This document shows positions 52,801-60,700 of a stretch of DNA of 64,000 nucleotides, piece after piece. The position numbers were made by a program, and so were the translations under genes. Numbering within the stretch: position 1 is the first letter of the stretch; each line of letters opens with the position of its first letter. This stretch comes from Argopecten irradians. Lineage: Eukaryota; Mollusca; Bivalvia; Pectinida; Pectinidae. The stretch lies in NCBI RefSeq assembly GCF_041381155.1, contig NC_091135.1, positions 49,434,086 through 49,498,085 on the forward strand. The letters are read 5' to 3'. Under the pieces are notes generated by a model. The model saw only the letters and a program-made list of their open reading frames with translations. It made no database searches and was not told where the DNA came from.

Positions 52801-53396
52801 CGTCGCTCCAATCATCCAGAACCCCCGACTGGAATTTCTATATCCCATTATCTTCATGGCTTTTGGGTTTATTGCATACATCCCGTGTGTTCATTTTAAA
52901 TACTCGCCTCGCTGGCTTGGTAAGTGTTGTAAGATTGAACAGAACATGTTATTTTTTAAATCAGGTTCGGATCGATCTTATTTTAGTTTTAATTAACAGT
53001 ATTCTAACAGTTGAATCAAATGTGTAATGTTGCAAATACTAAAACTATGTAATTAAATGAAATGTGTATATGATTACAATCTCGAATTGTAACAGGATAG
53101 TCGTGTAAATAGAAACCTGTATATAATACAGCATTACGTCAGGTGGTTTTGTTCCTAGCAGTGATTTAACATGTACTTCATTCGTACAGTAAACAAAATA
53201 TTTTGCATATATTCAAAATATTAATATATATTTTGAAATATTGTTACCCAGTATATTACTTGAGCATGAAAGTTAATTACAATATAACTGAGAGAGGGAA
53301 AAATACTAAACTTATTATCGTTTTGTTTCTTTTTCAGGTTGGTTTTCAGTATTTCTCCAGAAATTACTCGTCATATATCCAACAGACACTAATTAA
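37619..53396 (+). CDS. SLC7A: SLC7 amino-acid transporter light chain (whole gene, one exon missing)
   Basis: The ten exons listed below join in consistent phase: 319 codons from 37647 to 47325, then 157 codons from 51774 to the stop at 53394-53396. With the missing exon of about 35 codons the protein would be near 510 residues, the usual length of SLC7 light chains. These 12-TM proteins exchange amino acids across the plasma membrane and need a single-span SLC3 heavy chain (4F2hc or rBAT), bound by a disulfide. The sequence shows the TM1 substrate motif GSGIF (residues 67-71), the TM2 part YAELGT, and Cys172 in YGHCQAP, at the place of the heavy-chain disulfide cysteine between TM3 and TM4. 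TM6 carries YDGWNNLN. Light-chain identity is firm; y+LAT, LAT or b0,+AT subtype is undecided. As it stands, splicing exon 7 to exon 9 would shift the frame. Confidence 0.9.
37846..38951 (+). other. SLC7 intron 1
   Basis: A GT-AG intron of 1106 bp with no recognised repeat or gene. Confidence 0.8.
38952..39053 (+). CDS. SLC7A: SLC7 coding exon 2 (TM1 end, TM2)
   Basis: Acceptor TTTCTAAG, donor G|GTAAGTA, phases 1 to 1. It encodes [20 protein letters not shown] (glycine codon split with exon 1) and TM2 ([15 protein letters not shown]). GSG in the unwound part of TM1 binds the amino-acid backbone in this family. There is no ATG-started ORF, so this exon is invisible to ORF scans. Confidence 0.93.
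39054..40940 (+). other. SLC7 intron 2
   Basis: A 1.9 kb GT-AG intron, very AT-rich. Two blocks around 39400-39760 and 39790-40080 look weakly alike (both contain CTGTA..., CAATTTAAA-type and GGTAAC.TTT words, then a GTG-type end), suggesting an old duplication, but the match is diffuse. Confidence 0.7.
40941..41201 (+). CDS. SLC7A: SLC7 coding exon 3 (TM2 end, TM3, conserved Cys, TM4)
   Basis: Acceptor TTCTATAG, donor ATGG|GTAAGG, phases 1 to 1, 87 codons. It encodes [20 protein letters not shown], a loop, TM3 ([20 protein letters not shown]), the extracellular loop with Cys172 ([10 protein letters not shown]) and the start of TM4. The cysteine suits a disulfide to an SLC3 heavy chain. Confidence 0.95.
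41300..41690 (+). repeat. SINE-like family copy in intron 3
   Basis: It shows the usual block order: GGGCGTAATAATTGTACCTG, CTGCCTCTAAAATTAG, TTTCTATCTAACTGAC, GTCCCTTGACAACATCTGAG, TTCTGTCCCCTGGCC and GTAGTATAATGTGATATGGT. The 3' third is absent or strongly diverged. Confidence 0.55.
42370..42510 (-). repeat. SINE-like family fragment in intron 3, reverse
   Basis: The plus strand reads GAGACGGTGTCAAGGAAGAC, then GAAGAAAG-rich sequence, TATCTTTTACGATCGATGTA and CACGCCCTAG: the reverse complement of the family's 5' half. Confidence 0.45.
44033..44158 (+). CDS. SLC7A: SLC7 coding exon 4 (TM4 end, TM5)
   Basis: Acceptor TCATTATTCCAG, donor CAAG|GTAATA, phases 1 to 1. It encodes [20 protein letters not shown] and then TM5 ([19 protein letters not shown]). 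The VQN..TATK element is the cytosolic TM4-TM5 link typical of SLC7. Confidence 0.93.
44159..44811 (+). other. SLC7 intron 4
   Basis: A 653-bp GT-AG intron, no recognised element. Confidence 0.8.
44812..44911 (+). CDS. SLC7A: SLC7 coding exon 5 (loop and TM6)
   Basis: Acceptor TGATCTGTAG, donor TG|GTAAGG, phase 1 to 2. It encodes [20 protein letters not shown] and then [14 protein letters not shown] (last codon split). The [13 protein letters not shown] motif in TM6 is part of the substrate and gating region. Confidence 0.94.
44912..45492 (+). other. SLC7 intron 5
   Basis: A 581-bp GT-AG intron with a long pyrimidine tract before exon 6; no other feature. Confidence 0.8.
45493..45537 (+). 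CDS. SLC7A: SLC7 coding exon 6 (short, TM6 end)
   Basis: A 45-base exon: acceptor TCTCTTTTTTCAG, donor GGT|GTAAGT, phases 2 to 2. It encodes [14 protein letters not shown]. The donor at 45538 is preferred to the alternative GT two bases earlier because it is full consensus and keeps phase with exon 7, giving KNPSVNLPRS. Confidence 0.92.
45640..45935 (+). repeat. SINE-like family copy in intron 6 (first)
   Basis: Blocks: GATAGGGCGTTAGAAGTATA, TATCGTAAAAGGCGACTAAA, CTCTGTTCCCTGGCCGAGAC, GTAGTTTCTGCTCCTGC and TTGCCTGTTGTCAGTATAAT. The ORFs on both strands here (including 115 codons on the minus strand) come from the repeat. Confidence 0.65.
46127..46712 (+). repeat. Best-preserved SINE-like family copy, with 49-bp tandem duplication
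   Basis: The fullest member in the window: GGTAGGGCATTAGAATTGTA, AAAGGCGACTAAATTTAGGA, CACCGCCTCACTTTTGGCC, TTCTGTCCCCTGGCCGAGAC, GTTGTCAGTATAATGTGACC, GTGATATAGCACTATAAAAA, AAAACACGCACCACACACTA, GAGGCCGTCCTTACATGGCC, ending ATAGGACGTTAATTGA and an A-rich tail. A 49-bp unit (46308-46356) is repeated once at 46357-46405. No protein is encoded, so it depends on another element for movement; whether a tRNA-like promoter exists is unclear. Confidence 0.7.
46713..47201 (+). other. SLC7 intron 6, 3' part
   Basis: AT-rich intronic DNA up to the exon 7 acceptor. A minus-strand ORF over 47049-47399 is antisense to exon 7 and the satellite and is not a gene. Confidence 0.6.
47202..47325 (+). CDS. SLC7A: SLC7 coding exon 7 (TM7)
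   Basis: Acceptor GTCGATTTAG, donor GTG|GTAAGA, phase 2 to 0. It encodes [20 protein letters not shown] (TM7), then [20 protein letters not shown] and V. Family members continue with a segment holding TM8, which is absent here. The satellite array begins about 10 bases after the donor. Confidence 0.94.
47337..50740 (+). repeat. 20-bp satellite array, about 170 units
   Basis: The unit is CTAGCATACCTTATACAAGA, with a common G variant in the last base. It repeats head to tail for 3.4 kb inside SLC7 intron 7. The first kilobase is almost perfectly regular. From about 47920 onward short insertions and deletions appear, and from about 50220 the array is strongly degraded, ending against a SINE-like copy. 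Exactly two DNA helical turns per unit would put all units in one register. It is not CRISPR: there are no spacers. Confidence 0.97.
50741..51120 (+). repeat. SINE-like family copy at the satellite edge
   Basis: It starts in mid-element at GCACCGCCTCACTTTTGGCC immediately after the last satellite unit and runs through TCCCATGGCCGAGACACACC, GTGATATAACACTATAAAAA and GAGGCCGTCCTTACATTACA to an AAACAAACAAACAAA tail. The 5' part is missing, so the junction with the array is a breakpoint. Confidence 0.7.
51121..51548 (+). other. Intron 7 remainder, no exon 8 found
   Basis: Searched for the expected TM8 exon (phase 0 in, phase 2 out, hydrophobic with a ...WI.P... and ...FG..NG.. type core); no reading frame here fits. 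Confidence 0.6.
51549..51706. mobile_element. Foldback MITE in intron 7
   Basis: A nearly perfect hairpin: TGTTAGATTGCATTTATTGG pairs with CCAATAAATGCAATCTAACA, then GGCAGATAAATA with its complement, and GCGCC / GGGCGC at the tip. The sub-motif GATTGCATTTAT occurs four times in alternating orientation, so the arms are themselves internally duplicated. It ends 67 bp before the exon 9 acceptor. Confidence 0.85.
51774..51870 (+). CDS. SLC7A: SLC7 coding exon 9 (TM8-TM9 link)
   Basis: Acceptor TATCCACTCTATCAG, donor ACA|GTAAGT, phase 2 to 0. It encodes [20 protein letters not shown] and then [20 protein letters not shown] corresponds to the G-REGHLP loop of SLC7. Phase 2 at its start means the preceding exon must end with two bases of an Arg-like codon; exon 7 ends in phase 0, so the two cannot be joined directly. 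Confidence 0.92.
51871..52600 (+). other. SLC7 intron after exon 9
   Basis: A 730-bp GT-AG intron; nothing else recognised. Confidence 0.75.
52601..52919 (+). CDS. SLC7A: SLC7 coding exon 10 (TM9 end to TM12)
   Basis: Acceptor TATTTATTTTCAG, donor TTG|GTAAGT, phase 0 to 1, 106 codons. It encodes TM9 ([13 protein letters not shown]), TM10 ([20 protein letters not shown]), the conserved cytosolic loop [17 protein letters not shown]11 ([16 protein letters not shown]) and TM12 ([19 protein letters not shown]), then HFKYSPRWL. Overlapping ORFs in other frames are shadows. Confidence 0.95.
52920..53337 (+). other. SLC7 last intron
   Basis: A 418-bp GT-AG intron. ORFs that run on from exon 10 into it are read-through. 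Confidence 0.8.
53338..53396 (+). CDS. SLC7A: SLC7 last coding exon (C-terminus)
   Basis: Acceptor TTTCTTTTTCAG, phase 1. It encodes [19 protein letters not shown] and TAA (53394-53396). The amphipathic C-terminal helix ([10 protein letters not shown]) resembles the end of other light chains, which interacts with the heavy chain and traffic factors. The first downstream AATAAA is at 54214-54219; whether it is the poly(A) signal is unknown. Confidence 0.88.
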
Positions 53397-53546
53397 TGGT
53401 TCATTTGTATAATACATCTACACCGACATCAAGTATCCGATACTGATTTTTTTCAGTGTATTATAACATAATGCCATTTGGTGAATTTTTTGATAATTAG
53501 AACATCTAATGATATTTGATATTTGCAAATAGCTTTATCAATGAAC

Positions 53547-53612
53547 AATATCAAGTTCCTATATTTATTCAATCAAAATAATATCAAGTTCCTATATTTA
53601 TTCAATCAAAAC
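53547..53612 (+). repeat. 33-bp tandem duplication
   Basis: Two copies of a unit beginning AATATCAAGTTCCTATATTT, nearly identical. It lies in the probable SLC7 3' UTR. Confidence 0.85.
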
Positions 53613-56163
53613 ATATTGCTAATATTTCAAATGATAGCCATACACCGATAATAACTGTACAAACCGTTACTATAGAATTGGAATGTAATCGTCTATTGAC
53701 ATGTTTAGCTAAGGTAATTACTATACGCATCGTTTGTTCCATTACATATACAACCTGTGCTTCTATAAAACACATTTATAGCATTTATTGATTTTATTGT
53801 CTTATATAGATATACAATTTAAAATCTGAATACATACATATATTTAAATAGATACAACACGTTTTGTCTATACTATATCTTAACTTGAATCTAGTAACAT
53901 ATGTAGTCATCTTTATTTGTAAATCCATATCTGTATCTATTAAAATAATTAACTTGTGACGTATGGGCTCGTCAGACATAAATGATACTATCCTTTAAAT
54001 GATTTCATGTCAATAGTTCATTACACATTTTAGATTTTCTTGTATAAAAACTTGAATGTATTCAGCTTGTTTGGATGAATTCCACCTTTGCTTTCCTTTA
54101 CTTTCCAAAACTTTAAGGAATTCCTTAACATAAGGTCTATATGAAAGCAGTATAGAACTTTAATCAATTTGGGTTTCCTCTACTTCTGAAATAATTTTCT
54201 TTGGAGAATTTTGAATAAAGAAATTCATTTAAGTATTAATGAAAGTGGAACCTGGTCTTCGTTTGAATGAGTTGACGCCAGGACAGTTACAAATCAGCTG
54301 TTTGTTTTGTGTACATTCCATGGATGTTAATTACTGAATGGCTATATGATGTTAAATTGTATATACAAAGTTTTGATATTCTAGTGTTCACTTTCTATAT
54401 CACGATGTTTCTTTATAAATGACATATGTAGTAACGTTTTAGTTGCATATCCGTGATTGATGTCAACATATATATCCATTGTTATTATTCATTGAATTAC
54501 AATATTGATAATATAAACGGAAGTTATGCAAAATGAGATGAATCTGCATGAAGAAACGAAACAGCCGGTTATTCGCAATTTTTTTTTCATTAATCAACAT
54601 AGTCGATAGCGAGATACTTTGAAACTAATATTCATCGAATTGAATGGCGATATATGTATTTACGTTTTTGTCAATACAGTATAATACATAATCTGGCTTT
54701 GCATCAGTTATTTTTATAGTTTATTTTACATTAAATTTTATATCGATATCTCATACTGAAGTGTTGAAATGAAACACATCGTCGATTTTATCAGTGAGAC
54801 AATGCAATCCTTTATTTCATTAATATACTATGATAATGAGGCATCGCGTCACACCCCGTGAATGTATTCTACTACTTTCAGCATCTTGATTGAAATGTAA
54901 AATACTACAACATATTTATTTGGCAAATTTTTCTCTATAAAGAAATATTCATATTTACCATCTTTTTTACATAATCTTGAACTACATTATCTAAAAACGT
55001 CAGTAAGCATTCTATTACTTTTTGTTACATTTCTCCTTTGTTGCGCATGCCATTATAACTTGTCTTTATTAATACATATCTAAAGGCAATTCCCTATACT
55101 AATACTTAAATATCTAACCATGTCAATAATCGGAATACGTAAAAGGTGAATATTTTGATGAGTCTATTCCATCGGTTATCTATAAATAACTACACAATAA
55201 CTCGATTGTGGTCACTGTTAATGCTTTCATTACAACACGTATGTGATATAAAATTTATCAAACGAATTCAATACTTTGATATGCCTTTAGGCGAGAGGCA
55301 TATAAATTGCTTAACGAGTTTGATAAGTTCCATATCACATAGTCACTAGCGTAAGATTCTATTTATCCCATAACTTGTACAAATAGAAATATAAGCAAAA
55401 TTTAAAAATTTCGTCTCTATATAAAACAGTAGAAACTCCGGCTCGGATGTGACGTTACCGTCTACTGAGATGATCATGCGACGTCATATATACTATCATG
55501 ATGTCAAAACGAATTGTGACGTCATAATTGTGTTAGTATACCTGTGTCTACGATATTTATGACATGGCTGGACGGGCAAATTATGTGATAAAACAGGACT
55601 TTATATTGACTTCCATATGACCATCTTAACAATGTGACACTTATATCACTAATGTAATGATAAAGAGATGATTGTGCAATAAATATATTCAAATGAAAAA
55701 GTGTTGAGCATGTATCCATATACATTATCACATAGCATTGTCGTAAACCTTTCTTATCACGTTGGATTCTTTATTTGTCCGTAAGCATATATTTTACCGA
55801 CTTAAATGACCTACTTCAGTGAATGTTTGTCGACTGCGTGTTCTTTTTTCGCCTGTGACAAGAAGAATAACATACTTGACTACGTAAGATAACTATATAC
55901 CTTATAAACATCACTTGATCCGTTATTTTTATGGTGTACAATGACCGATAACCTGAGACAAATATAAACACTAAGATCAATAAAAGTTTGGGAAAATGTT
56001 GTTATGTACCCGACACTTAATTGGAGGTATGCTTCCTCACTCGTGCTCGCACCTGTCCTCTTCTGTCCCATCAAAGTTTTATATATGGAGACGGAGTCGT
56101 TTGTGCCATACAGAGACTTCTAGTGTTAAACCTACACATGCCGAACATATCTAGATAAGAAAA

Positions 56164-56227
56164 CCATTTAAACAGAACATAACTCTACACGATTGCCATT
56201 TAAACAGAACATAACTCTACACGATTG
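56164..56227 (+). repeat. 32-bp tandem duplication
   Basis: Two identical copies of a unit beginning CCATTTAAACAGAACATAAC. Confidence 0.85.
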
Positions 56228-57801
56228 CCATATACACAATGTTTAATGTAAATTATTTGAAATATTATGCACAATAAATGTTGTAAATGCTTTTTACGAA
56301 ATCTAGTGGTGTATTAATCAGCTATAATATTGGAAACATTGTCACGTTCTCTGATGTTGTTAATTGTAGTAAAACAACTATATCCATTCTATAACTATTT
56401 TATTATCGGTGATGTAACTGCTATACAGCTAACTATGGACGAGTTAACATGACACAGTGCCGTTTGCAATGAAACATTAAACAAATCGGCACTACCACCC
56501 CTTTAATTCATCTATCATGTATATGTACATATACAACAGAACAGTGGCAAAACTTCTGATTATTAGAAAAAAAGATTTTGTCGCGCCCGTGGATTTCAGT
56601 TTTTGGGGAACAATAGTATTTTTCGTGTCCATCTTTAGAGGATTAGTGCTGTTGATGAGGACAGCAACTCAATGCAAAATTAGCATCAATAGGAACAAAG
56701 GTCATTTTCCATTTGTAGCAGAAAGGCAATACAGTTCTTAAAATGAATGTTTCATTCCCTGATAACTAAATATATGCATATACCTATATAATCATCATTA
56801 ATGTGAAGGTAGGAAAGCCGATCACAATCAGGTATACAAGTTTTGAAATGTTAATTTTCGTCAGTAGATTTAATATCAACTTTCTTGATAATGAAACAAT
56901 GCAACATCCGTGTGACATCAAAATACAACAAATTTGAGGTTTACATTACAATATATATACATGCAGTATTCTTCAAAGAATTTTGTATTAAAACACGTCT
57001 TTATTAGACTATCTATACGATATCTGGCTCGTGGTATTAAAACGCCCGAGAAGTCAGGTTCTTTTCGTGACATCTTCAAGTAGCATTTCTTTCTTCTTTA
57101 TATAAATACAAGATTCTATATTTGTCAATCTTATATTTTATTCTTCGACAACATACTATGTGCATGAAACTGAAGGATGTTGTAATCGAAAGCTTAAGGG
57201 CACCGAATAATGAATACCGTCTATCTGTCCCTCTATAACATAATGCAATCTAAATATGTAAATTTTCTAGGAACCTTAGAAGTGCAAGGGAAATTATTAC
57301 CATGTATGTCGCGATTTTAATAAGTCTGAGCGTCATTGAAGACATTTTCAATACAATAGAAAACTAGATCAAATCCAGATCAAACAAGATACATATTAAG
57401 TGATAACCACGTGATGACGATGGCTCTATGATAAAATTGCTGCACCAACCACATCTGTAGCATGCCAAGCAGTATTTCTAGTGTCATCCTTATTTTATCA
57501 TCGAAACCTTTCTTTGTCTTTATCTCCTTTTTGGAATTATCTGTGTTTCATTTTTATTTGGGTTTTCACAATCCATCACATATTTTGCATTTTCATATAT
57601 ATTATATGTGTGTGTCATGCGTTGCATTAATGAAATTGATATGATTAACTCTCTTTTCTACTCGTATTTGTTGAGTCAATGCTCGGCGTAAGTAGGTCAC
57701 CATAGAAATATAATATTACGAAGGTCATCTTATAGGGATAACATTACCGGCGATAAAGTCATTTGCACACCCTTTATATAATATTACAGAGAATTGTAGT
57801 A

Positions 57802-58167
57802 ATGAGGAGGCAGCTACATGGAATGTGCAGCTATACGTGTACACCTGAGGAGAAGATGTCACAAAAACACCAAAACCTTGCCTTCTATGTGGTCGTTTCA
57901 GGTATTAACCACCAAAGTATGTGTATCCGGTTTTCAAACCAGGGTATTTTATGTTCTTCGTTAGAGAAAATAATATGTACAAATGGTGATGATATTGACA
58001 TTGGTCACACAACCTCAAGTATCTTACACGTGTGCAACATACCCAGAATACCGTGCAACAGTGTAGTTCTCCCCATTGTGTTTCGGGGAGACACATGCAT
58101 CACTTTGAGTCAATACGATATCGCTGTCTACACTGTGACGGATCAGTATACAGTGGAATATACTTGA
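57802..58167 (+). other. 121-codon ORF, not recognised
   Basis: From ATG 57802 (MRRQLHGMCSYTCTPEEKMS) to a TGA near 58167; among the longest non-repeat ORFs here. It is cysteine- and isoleucine-rich without signal peptide, membrane segment or known motif. A weak exon reading also exists: acceptor TATTACAG at 57788-57789 and GTTTCAG|GTATTA at 57901. It could be an isolated exon, a relic or chance; I lean to chance. Confidence 0.2.
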
Positions 58168-58354
58168 GGGAGCAGAAAATTAGATCATATACTCTCCCAA
58201 TCAAGGAATTATAGCGGAAATTAAAGGTAAGCTCTGCAATGCATCAAATGCAGTTTAGACCGAGATTTCTCAATTTCCTGAAATAAAAGGTGAAATAAAT
58301 ATGAGTCTTGAGATTAGTTCCAAGTTCATCTATTCGCAATATCGGATTAAGTTA

Positions 58355-59603
58355 GGCCACACCAATTTGAAAAATAGTTCTTCGGGATTTTGGGAAAAAA
58401 AAGTGGGGCGAGAGGGTTTTTTTTTTTCCCCAAAATAATGAGTCGAGCGGTATCAAAAATGAGAATATGATGTATACAAACATTAACACAAGGCTAAATC
58501 CATTATATTTGCGTTTTATTTACATGCTGGTTGTAGCATTTATGTTTTGAGAGTCAAAAGAAAAGATATAAATAACATCTTTGGCCGCTGTGCTATTGAC
58601 TTGTTTGAAAGACTAATTGTTGTCTGAACAATGCAAAGATTTAAAGAGAACAAGGTAAAAACCAATATGATTATAAATTCAACATTTAATAAGAACAATG
58701 ATACCTGACTGCCATGCCTCGGCATTGAAATTTTTTTTTTTATCAAATTCAAATATATTTATACTATAAAACTTCTACTATAAATCAACAGTGTTTCTCG
58801 TCCAGGTGGAACTCTACTAAAACATTATAGGAGAATCATAAATATCTTTGATCTACATTATTGGGAACCTGTAAAATTTGCCACACCCAATAGAACAAAA
58901 GGTTAGCATTTTCACAGTATAGATATAATCTTGACTAGTCATGCAAAACTATAGAAACATTCAATATCATCATATTAATTTCAATTGCATTAATTCTTAT
59001 ATTAGTTTATGTGACCTTGCTTTCATTTTTGATAACAAATATACAATAAAAAACATTCTAAAGTTGGAAGGAGATTTATTCCATGTTTCGCTGTTGTTGC
59101 CATGAGATGAAGTAAAAGCGAAAAAAAAATAATAAACATTGAATTTGAAGCCAATATTCAGAAGAAGAAAATAGGTTCGTAATTTTAAGCATTGAATTAT
59201 CTATGAAGCATGTAATTTTACGTCTAACACATCGATCACATTTTCGTCATTTGCGTTTAAACAAATCTTTAAACGTCTAACGATACGGGGAACAACAACA
59301 TCTCTGTCAAAAGTTCTCACAGTTGCAACATAAACACCCGCCATTTTTTCATTCGTTTTTTTCTTAATCTGGTTCCCTTTTGCGCTTAAACTTTCGTTTT
59401 CTTACCAGTTTAAGCTCTCAAAGGATTTCAGCGTGCCTAAAGCAAAAATCAGAAACGGGAAGGGAAAAATCGGACTTTCGCTCGTCGGATTTCCGAGCAT
59501 CTGAAATAGGGGTGGTAATTTTTTTTTTTTTTTTTTTTTTTTCTAACTTTTCCATTTTATGGGCGGGAAATCCCGAAGAACTAGGTTTCAAATTGGTGTG
59601 GCC
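58355..59603. mobile_element. Non-autonomous DNA transposon, TIR GGCCACACC, TSD TTA
   Basis: The left end reads GGCCACACCAATTTGAAAA and continues GTTCTTCGGGATTT; the right end is its reverse complement (AAATCCCGAAGAAC ... AAATTGGTGTGGCC), with TTA directly outside both ends (58352-58354 and 59604-59606). A 3-bp TTA target duplication and GG-starting inverted repeats of about 35 bp fit the PIF/Harbinger type. The interior has no transposase ORF, long T runs (about 59518-59542) and AT-rich filler, so it is non-autonomous. Confidence 0.7.
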
Positions 59604-59606
59604 TTA

Positions 59607-60090
59607 GATGGAAAAATAACGTATTTCAAAATAATATGATACAATATGAATCGACAAAATGATAATTAGAAAGAGTATCTTATTTATCAGTTTTACTCAT
59701 GTTTCTTAATATGGGATCACTGTTACTTACCATGAGTGCTTGATGTTAAAAGAAACATCGTCTTGGTTACGATTTCTGAGTCACTGTTTCAGTGATTTAT
59801 TTGTATAGAAAGAGAATAATAGTGTTGTTATGTTGTAGTCATAGAATATTCGTGTTATATTTCCTAACAAAAAAAAGTAGAAATTAATAAATAACATAGA
59901 AGTCGTGAATATTAATGAAATTCTCATAATTTTATTTTTATTCTCTTCTCCCACTGTAGTGACACCCACGTTTCAGGTATACATTTCATTTTATTTTATT
60001 TTAATGGTAATCGCATTAAAAGAAACACACATCACCATATGTCAGATATAAAGTAAGCTAACGTATATGTTCCTGTAAACCAATTCAATT
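59607..60090. other. Non-coding stretch
   Basis: No supported feature between the TIR element and the SINE. Confidence 0.45.
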
Positions 60091-60091
60091 C

Positions 60092-60350
60092 CCTGTGACC
60101 GGGTGGTAAGGTGGTTGAGACGCTAGCCTTTCACCTAGAAGACGAGGGTTCGATCCCCGGCACGGACGTGAAAAGGTTAAGAGTCACCTACTCGATCACG
60201 CGTTTTTTTTGTTTTTTTTTGTGTCCGAGCATTCTGGATTCCTCCCTATCTTAAAGACCCCATGCGGACTTACATCCGGACCATTAAAAATGATTTCAAT
60301 AGGTTGTTTACCTAGTTTGGCTATCGATGTAAATAAAGTTTAAGTAGATA
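60092..60350 (+). repeat. tRNA-derived SINE
   Basis: The head has an A box (TGGTAAGGTGG, 60104-60114) and a perfect B box (GGTTCGATCC, 60147-60156), the internal RNA polymerase III promoter. The middle contains TTCTGGATTCCTCCCTATCT and GACTTACATCCGGACC; the 3' end is GTAAATAAAGTTTAAGTAG. It is not counted as a working tRNA because the acceptor stem does not close and a long non-tRNA body follows. The T runs after 60206 could stop pol III early. Confidence 0.75.
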
Positions 60351-60700
60351 AACGTATTTTTGGCGTGCAATGAAATTTCGCATATTTCGCTAATATGTTT
60401 CAAACATCCGTAGAACGAGGTTTTTTCCCACTCGGATCTGATTTTTTCCCATTCAGATCTGAGATTAAGGTTAAATCGCAGAATCCTTTGGATACGAAAA
60501 CGCTAAATTGAATTGTCGCAAAAATAAGCTGGTTTGCAATACACGGATAGTATATTAGTTACCATTTTACTGCCCTACATATAACATAAAGAAAGGGTCG
60601 TGTGAACAGGCTATAAACCATAATACAGATAATGTTGGCAAATAACACGTTCAGCTCATAAACTTTTTAATCTGAACATTTTTAAGGTGAGATAGTAAAT
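60351..60700. other. Non-coding stretch
   Basis: Short direct repeat near 60420-60470 (TTTTTTCCCACTCGGATCTG and TTTTTTCCCATTCAGATCTG). Nothing else. Confidence 0.5.

Larger units (their letters stand above)
53397..57789. other. SLC7 3' flank and gene-poor AT-rich DNA
   Basis: Holds the SLC7 3' UTR (end not determined), a 33-bp tandem pair (53547-53612), a 32-bp tandem pair (56164-56227) and a perfect TGACGTCA at 55517-55524. No exon or RNA gene could be supported on either strand. Confidence 0.5.

Noticed and set aside
60092..60175. Functional tRNA gene
   Set aside because: A and B boxes are present, but the acceptor stem does not pair and the sequence continues into a SINE body.
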